Below, piece after piece: positions 59,555 through 64,000 of a stretch of DNA of 64,000 nucleotides. The stretch's first letter is position 1. The number at the start of each line of letters is the position of its first letter. Location of the stretch: contig LIUM01000041.1 of NCBI GenBank assembly GCA_001462345.1, forward strand, positions 1-64,000. Reading direction: 5' to 3'. The stretch is from Fibrobacteria bacterium AD312. GTDB lineage: Bacteria > Fibrobacterota > Fibrobacteria > Fibrobacterales > Fibrobacteraceae. The translations under genes were made by a program, and so were the position numbers. The notes beneath the pieces were generated by a model that saw only the letters and a list, made by a program, of their open reading frames with translations, was not told the DNA's origin and did no database searches.

Positions 59555-59671
59555 TTTAATATATTAAATGCACTTTTGTGCAGTAATTAATATAATAAGA
59601 CTTTTTGAAAAAGTCAAGTAATGAAGATTTTTCTATTTGAATATAAATTTTAAAAATGACAATTTTTGTCA
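59555..59671 (-). promoter_or_regulatory. Rpn promoter with four perfect palindromes
   Basis: Minus-strand promoter TTGACT (59617-59612), 17-bp spacer, TATATT (59594-59589). A perfect inverted repeat GACTTTTT-G-AAAAAGTC (59599-59615) fills most of the spacer and overlaps the -35. TGCAC-tttt-GTGCA (59569-59582) lies at the expected transcript start, directly abutting TTTAATATATTAAA (59555-59568). TGACAA-ttt-TTGTCA (59657-59671) is upstream. These are natural operator candidates. Confidence 0.65.
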
Positions 59672-59776
59672 ACTTGCTTTTTGTTTTATAAAAACTCAAC
59701 TTTCTACAAAACAATCATCTCTTTCCCCAACCCATGCCTTTCGGCTATGTTGTACCAGAAAATACGCCGCTAATTA

Positions 59777-60232
59777 TTAAAATACGTAACGCACGTCCAA
59801 AAGCAGGGAGCCACCAGTGCCACCTCCGAATACAGGAGCAAACGTCATGAAGTTTAAGCCCCAGTGATCGTTGAAATCCCAGTTTACCCCGAGTGCCAAT
59901 TCACCACTGGGATCTCCAAAAGAAACGACATTTAAAAGAGTAGCACCAATAATAAAATGAATGTGGTTTCCGCCTAAATAAAATAGAATTGGCATACGAA
60001 TGTACATAGAATGATACCCCTGCCACATTAAGCCCAAAGTCTGATAAATACCATTTTCTTGACTTAATCGAACTTTCATGCCAAGGCCGAAATCAAGAAG
60101 ACCTGCATGTAAGAAAAAAGAAGTTATAGGACGTTCTGAACAAGTCTGAATGGCGGGCGTTGACGCTGTTTCTGCAAAAGAAATAGTGGAGCATAAAAAT
60201 AATGCAATAAAAAATATTTTCAGTTTTTTCAT
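59777..60232 (-). CDS. Small outer-membrane beta-barrel-like protein, paralogue 1
   Basis: A 151-residue protein with a signal peptide (MKKLKIFFIALFLCSTISFAET) and amphipathic strands typical of small barrels (SFFLHAGLLDFGLGMKVRLS, YQTLGLMWQGYHSMYIRMP, FYLGGNHIHFIIGATLLN, LALGVNWDFNDHWGLNFM) ending in the aromatic residue of LLLDVRYVF, as outer-membrane proteins do. It is closely related to the protein at 63256-63738, and the leader DNA is conserved too. The promoter is TTGACA (60318-60313), 18-bp spacer, TATATT (60294-60289). Confidence 0.75.
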   Translation of the reverse strand: MKKLKIFFIALFLCSTISFAETASTPAIQTCSERPITSFFLHAGLLDFGLGMKVRLSQENGIYQTLGLMWQGYHSMYIRMPILFYLGGNHIHFIIGATLLNVVSFGDPSGELALGVNWDFNDHWGLNFMTFAPVFGGGTGGSLLLDVRYVF

Positions 60233-60234
60233 AT

Positions 60235-60294
60235 AATTGCCCTAATTTAGCGAGCTATGTTTACGCTTGTTCTATTATGTTGCACAGAAATATA
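60235..60294 (-). repeat. Conserved 60-bp leader, copy 1
   Basis: Matches 63741-63800 at 55 of 60 positions; all five differences are transitions. It runs from the -10 box to just before the start codon of each outer-membrane paralogue. Confidence 0.85.
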
Positions 60295-60498
60295 CACTTC
60301 TGTGTAAAATGATGTCAAGTAAAATTTTAAGCTACATAAATAACAAGGGAAAGTAGAAACTTCGATACTAAACATTACAAATTAATTGAGACATTATTAA
60401 TAAATCCAAATGGAATAAATGTGCCAAAAGCCTGAAGTTTTAAGTAGTATACCTACATTCGAGTCATGCATAAACTAATTATTACAAACTTTGCATAG

Positions 60499-60735
60499 CA
60501 AAAAAATTATATTGAAATTATCACCTCTTCCGAAATCGTACCAGATTCTATTGGCCTTGCTGATATTACCGATGTCTGGAAAAATATTAAATGCGACGAA
60601 AAGGTTGTTTTCGTCATTCACCACGCTGAACGCGAAACCAGTGTGCGCAAAGAATCGCCATTGACTCCCGAAGGCCAGCTCAGTTTGGGCCGGATAGCAG
60701 AACCTTTAGGTTTCGGAAGCAGCCGTACGTTTTAG
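60499..60735 (+). pseudogene. Remnant of a histidine-phosphatase-family gene
   Basis: An in-frame stretch without a start codon reads CDEKVVFVIHHAERETSV and SPLTPEGQLSLGRI before a stop at 60735. This is the N-terminal active-site region of phosphoglycerate-mutase-like histidine phosphatases, in which the RHG/RHA motif (usually IRHAER) is changed to IHHAER. It lacks both the start and the rest of the domain. The base composition is richer in G+C than the surrounding DNA. Confidence 0.6.
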
Positions 60736-60750
60736 CCCTGCAGAGCCAAA

Positions 60751-61626
60751 TCACTTGAAGTAATAGGTGATGCCACTGGTAGCTGCCCAGTGCCAGCCAG
60801 GGAAATTTCCGAAAACATTGATGGCACCAACACGGACTTCAAAATTTTTGTTGATGCGATAACTAGCCGTGATGTACTCAGTGATTACGAGAGGCAAGGA
60901 GAATCCGGCATCTACATAATAGTCATTCCTGGACTCGTTCGCATCATTTACTGGAGTATAGGCGATAACGGAATAGTTCAGGGAGAATGCATTGTAGAAG
61001 ACGCTTGCATAGGCGCTGTATGTAAACACGCTCGACATTCCTGAAGATCCCGAGAAGTCACTTTCATCAAGCGAGTATTTCTCCTCGTCGAAAAGATCCT
61101 GTAGGCACATCAGGTTCGTACCGCCATATTCATAATCACGACCCATGATCCATAGGCCGATTCCGGCGCCAAATTCAAAGGAAGGCGTATTCATACCGAT
61201 GGAAACGTAGGAGAAAAGGCCATCATTGTAGGAAAATCCAAAAGACCAAAGAAAGAGATCGTATTTATTGAGTATGTCCAAAGAGGCGTCCCACCGAGGA
61301 AACGTTATTTTATATGTACCGTACACATCTTCGGGCCAATCCTGTTTTGAAGTATTCGGACATTGCCCGACATTACTGCAGGGTTCCACATCGTTCCGGA
61401 TTCCAGAAAGCCTTTCACGTTCGGTAACACCCGCATGTACATTGATAGATCCGCGCCAGTCCCTTGTATTGGGTTTCTGGAAGCCGCTTGCACCGCGCAC
61501 TTCAGGTGCGGCGGGCACCTCCATCTCGAAATACTCCACATGTCCATGCATGCCATCAATGGAACAACCAGTAAAGAGAGCCATGGCAATTGCACAAAGC
61601 AGGAAGATGCGAAATGTGTATTTCAT
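60751..61626 (-). CDS. Fibrobacter-style lipoprotein, beta-barrel-like
   Basis: A 291-residue protein with a lipoprotein signal (LLCAIAMALFTGC, Cys at ~21), a loop-rich part with a Cys pair (EPCSNVGQCPN), and a C-terminal half of amphipathic strands (FGFSYNDGLFSYVSIGM, FEFGAGIGLWIMGRD, YYVDAGFSLPLVITEYITASYRINKNFEVRVGAINVFG) ending in ATSGITYYFK. It looks like a small outer-membrane or barrel-associated protein. Codons are noticeably richer in G+C than those of neighbours, closer to the composition of Fibrobacter succinogenes, which suggests transfer. Confidence 0.65.
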   Translation of the reverse strand: MKYTFRIFLLCAIAMALFTGCSIDGMHGHVEYFEMEVPAAPEVRGASGFQKPNTRDWRGSINVHAGVTERERLSGIRNDVEPCSNVGQCPNTSKQDWPEDVYGTYKITFPRWDASLDILNKYDLFLWSFGFSYNDGLFSYVSIGMNTPSFEFGAGIGLWIMGRDYEYGGTNLMCLQDLFDEEKYSLDESDFSGSSGMSSVFTYSAYASVFYNAFSLNYSVIAYTPVNDANESRNDYYVDAGFSLPLVITEYITASYRINKNFEVRVGAINVFGNFPGWHWAATSGITYYFK

Positions 61627-61743
61627 GATAATAAAAGTAGTAAAGATTCATTCTCATGGCTTACGCCGTGTGATTTTTCGTTATACTTTAAGAAAAGTAT
61701 GTTATATTAAGGGAGTCGTCTTAGAATAATGCCAGGAAGAAAC

Positions 61744-62556
61744 ATGACCAAAGCTCTTTATTTTATTGTTCTAATCAGTTCGTTTTCTTACGCCATCACC
61801 TGCACAGAGCTGTTCTTTGCTTTGGAAACGAGTGCCAATTTCGATGCCAATGGGAAAATTCTACAAGATTCTTCTTATTACAAGCAAATAAACAACGATG
61901 ATGTCTATGAAAAGTCAGAAAAACTCTTCTGGAGCTACGGTCAACTCGACAGTTCCTACTCATACTTTCATTATGAAGACAATCCCATACAGATTCAAAA
62001 ATACCACGCCTACACTAGCGTAGATGAACTCACTAAAAAAGATAACGAAACTGTTTTTGAAAAGTCCATTTTCGGAGACACAACATCATACGATGTCAAA
62101 CGATATAATAACGGATCTCTTTACTCCACAGAAAAGAGAACAATGACCAAAGACTACTATGAAAATGTAATCTGGCACGACATCATTTCAAGGCAAAAGT
62201 TCAATTTATTCTACTCAGGCGACACCTTAATTAAAAAAAACATATACAAGTATGGTACTAATCAAGCACAGACTGAATTTCTTTTTATAATTCCCAATTC
62301 AAAAAATGCTCTCCAATGCAAGGAGTACAAAAGTATATCAAGTAAATTCAGTGAAGCTCAATTTGAGTCCATGTTAGAAGTATCAATAACAAAAGATGGG
62401 TACAAATTAGAGAGTACAAATGAAATAATCCAACGTATTTTCTTTTTTGTTGATAATTCTAAAAATGAAAATACAACCTCTCTACAACGACGCGTTAAGA
62501 TGTCTCGTATTTCATCTAAAAAGAACCTTTATGATTTACTAGGCCGCAGACGATAA
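61744..62556 (+). CDS. Secreted protein of unknown function
   Basis: A 270-residue protein from the ATG at 61744 (AGGAAG upstream), with a signal peptide (LYFIVLISSFSYA). The body is rich in Tyr, Lys and Ser with alternating strands (SYYKQINNDDVYEKSEKLFWSYGQLD, FNLFYSGDTLIKKNIYKYGTNQ) and ends KKNLYDLLGRRR. This looks like the start of the xYDLxGR motif that opens many FCB C-terminal sorting domains, so the protein may be truncated or carry a minimal tail. It is divergent from the lipoprotein at 60751. Confidence 0.6.
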   Translation: MTKALYFIVLISSFSYAITCTELFFALETSANFDANGKILQDSSYYKQINNDDVYEKSEKLFWSYGQLDSSYSYFHYEDNPIQIQKYHAYTSVDELTKKDNETVFEKSIFGDTTSYDVKRYNNGSLYSTEKRTMTKDYYENVIWHDIISRQKFNLFYSGDTLIKKNIYKYGTNQAQTEFLFIIPNSKNALQCKEYKSISSKFSEAQFESMLEVSITKDGYKLESTNEIIQRIFFFVDNSKNENTTSLQRRVKMSRISSKKNLYDLLGRRR

Positions 62557-62596
62557 TAGACACAAATAAGAACAAGGTATACTTCTTTATGATTCT

Positions 62597-63127
62597 CTAG
62601 AACATGCTTCTTAGACAATTCAAAAATTCTGTACTGTTATTCTGAGAGTACATACCTAAAGTGTTGTTACTGAAACTCAAAATGGACGCATTTTCTGCTT
62701 TGCACATTTCAGTAGATTCAACTGATCCTTCTATGCTGTTGAAATCGCAGGTTTTGCCGTTTCCAGAAACCTGCAAGCCGAAACTTTGGCTATAAGATAT
62801 CCACACAGTTTCCTTTACCAGAGCACTGAATTGCATTCCTTTTCGAGCAAAAGTAATAGATTTGTTACTCTGATCCAGAATATCAAAATCCTTGAAAAAA
62901 ACGTGAATTAGATCCATATCTCTTGACGTGATATAGAATCCGTCAACCCAGACTTCTTCCGAAAGAACCGCTTCTGGATTATCCTGCAAGCGGAAGATGT
63001 CTTCTAGGATAGATGCCATCCCGATAGTCAGTACAAAGTCGCCATTTGGATTTATTTCACTGCTAGGCTTAATGGTATCGCCCGAAATGTCCATGTATTT
63101 AAAGAATGTTTTGATGGAGTCATCCAA
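62597..63127 (-). CDS. Unknown protein, possibly a fragment
   Basis: A 176-codon frame that begins with TTG just after an in-frame TGA, without a ribosome binding site or signal sequence. Text such as GNGKTCDFNSIEGSVESTEMCKAEN and LQDNPEAVLSEEVWVDGFYITSRDMDLIHVFFKDFDIL looks like genuine protein, so this may be the 3' part of a truncated lipoprotein gene. No family was recognised. Confidence 0.4.
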   Translation of the reverse strand: MDDSIKTFFKYMDISGDTIKPSSEINPNGDFVLTIGMASILEDIFRLQDNPEAVLSEEVWVDGFYITSRDMDLIHVFFKDFDILDQSNKSITFARKGMQFSALVKETVWISYSQSFGLQVSGNGKTCDFNSIEGSVESTEMCKAENASILSFSNNTLGMYSQNNSTEFLNCLRSMF

Positions 63128-63255
63128 GACTAGGTCCGCTCAGTTTATGAACCATCATGTTGAGATAATTCATATAAGTAGTAAGTCTAATTTTTTAACG
63201 TGATTCCCTAGGTAAATAGTACTTGGATAATTACATATTAAGCATTGAAAATAGA

Positions 63256-63738
63256 TTAAAATACGTAACGCACGTCTAAGAGCAATGAAGCCCCGTTGCT
63301 AGAAGGAAAGCTCACGGGAGTGAACATCATGAGATTTAGACCCCAATGCTTATTGAAATCCCAGTTGATGCCAAGCCCAGCTTCACCATTGGTGTCTCCA
63401 CTTGAAACGGCATTTAACAGGGTAGCTCCTGCAATAAAATGGATGTGATTTCCACCAAAATGAAACAGGAGTGGGATACGAATGTATTGAATATGAAACG
63501 CCTGCCACATGAGTCCCAAAGTGGCATAGACGCCATTTTCTTTACTTAAACGGACTTTCATACCAAGACCCAGGTCAATAAAACCAGCATGTAAGAAAAA
63601 GGAAGTTCTTGATTCTTCTTCGGAATTCTGAGTAGTTACCGTTGAATTATGTGAAGAGGCCATTACATCCCCTGTGTCTGCAAAACAGGTGACGGAACAA
63701 AGGAATAAAGCGATTAAAAATATTTTCAGTTTTTTCAT
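63256..63738 (-). CDS. Small outer-membrane beta-barrel-like protein, paralogue 2
   Basis: A 160-residue paralogue of the protein at 59777-60232. The signal peptide (MKKLKIFLIALFLCSVTCFADT) and the barrel part are conserved (SFFLHAGFIDLGLGMKVRLS, GLMWQAFHIQYIRIP, GGNHIHFIAGATLLNAVS, GINWDFNKHWGLNLMMF, LLLDVRYVF), with a longer variable insert after the signal. Its leader is nearly identical to that of paralogue 1. The local duplication includes the promoter region, so both copies are likely expressed in the same way. Confidence 0.75.
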   Translation of the reverse strand: MKKLKIFLIALFLCSVTCFADTGDVMASSHNSTVTTQNSEEESRTSFFLHAGFIDLGLGMKVRLSKENGVYATLGLMWQAFHIQYIRIPLLFHFGGNHIHFIAGATLLNAVSSGDTNGEAGLGINWDFNKHWGLNLMMFTPVSFPSSNGASLLLDVRYVF

Positions 63739-63740
63739 TT

Positions 63741-63800
63741 AATTACCCTAGTTTAGCGAGCTATGCTTACGCTTGTTCTATCATGCTGCACAGAAATATA
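63741..63800 (-). repeat. Conserved 60-bp leader, copy 2
   Basis: Matches 60235-60294 with only five transitions; see copy 1. It carries the same TATATT -10 box. Confidence 0.85.
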
Positions 63801-63943
63801 CTTCTACAAAAGACAACGTCATGTGAAATATAGGTTAAAAAAAGACACCGATGCATTTTTTTCAGCTATTTTTCATAAATATCAAAGTCATTCTTAACTT
63901 TATTATTACATTCTCAACTAGGCAAAAGAATTATATTATGGTT

Positions 63944-64000
63944 ATGAAAAACAAATTTATCTCTATTATTTCCATTTCTCTTCTAGCTCTTGTGGCTTGT
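63944..64000 (+). CDS. Lipoprotein, 5' end only
   Basis: The frame MKNKFISIISISLLALVAC runs to the window edge. The hydrophobic stretch followed by LVAC is a lipobox, so a lipoprotein gene begins here; nothing of the mature protein is visible. An alternative ATG lies two codons upstream at 63938. Confidence 0.55.
   Translation, partial: MKNKFISIISISLLALVAC

Noticed and set aside
61268-61729. 153-codon plus-strand frame opposite the lipoprotein gene
   Set aside because: The opposite strand has a proper lipoprotein signal and barrel-like text; the plus frame has neither a domain nor a credible start.

Overview
The window is an AT-rich chromosomal segment, probably under 40% G+C by eye, from a diderm bacterium that is most likely a member of the Fibrobacterota (FCB group). 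The evidence is two FISUMP-domain proteins (Fibrobacter succinogenes major paralogous domain), C-terminal domains of the type IX secretion type-A kind, many lipoproteins, KDO synthesis (kdsB) and a type IV pilus secretin. The species cannot be named from this sequence alone.

Layout. 1-4.6 kb is accessory DNA: three degenerate hairpin repeats, a 564-bp internally deleted IS30-family relic with both terminal inverted repeats, a T9SS-type small protein paired with a FISUMP protein, and a second FISUMP lipoprotein. 4.6-9.9 kb holds housekeeping genes (sugar aminotransferase, folC, aldo-keto reductase, endonuclease I, a 47-residue zinc ribbon, a radical SAM protein). 10-21.6 kb is a long minus-strand block: a pfkB kinase, rhomboid protease, coaD, rsmD, a second PilM/PilN-like pair, a ComEA-like protein, kdsB, gatC, pcrA, pilB and thiL. 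23.1-28.9 kb is the type IV pilus cluster pilM-N-O-P-Q behind a strong sigma70-type promoter. 29-32.7 kb is a pyrR-pyrB-pyrC' operon, in which the dihydroorotase homologue has lost its metal ligands, followed by a membrane-anchored PilZ-like protein.

32.9-43 kb carries a cyclophilin, tRNA-Ala(GGC), an M23 peptidase, a deacetylase-like protein, miaB, a SPOR protein, tRNA-Leu(CAA), panD, a LytR_C lipoprotein, rsfS fused to an eleven-copy histone-H1-like repeat, and argS. 43.3-52.7 kb has a secreted BNR-type putative polysaccharide lyase with a T9SS-like tail, a GerW-like protein, lipoproteins, an Fe-S HhH-like protein, psd, ychF and a formylglycine-generating-enzyme-like protein. 52.8-58 kb is a single 1727-residue UvrA containing two complete UvrA halves.

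58.2-64 kb is accessory again. Its centre is an Rpn-family (PD-(D/E)XK) nuclease gene. It has an internal start codon with its own Shine-Dalgarno sequence, a tandem duplicate of its 3' end that forms a stand-alone small ORF with a different number of four-residue repeats, and a promoter set among perfect palindromes. I regard this Rpn locus as the best candidate for an unusual system in the window: a toxin-antitoxin/phage-defence arrangement in which the intragenic antitoxin also exists as a separate duplicated cassette. Around it are two paralogous small outer-membrane proteins with nearly identical leaders, a histidine-phosphatase remnant, and Fibrobacter-style lipoproteins.
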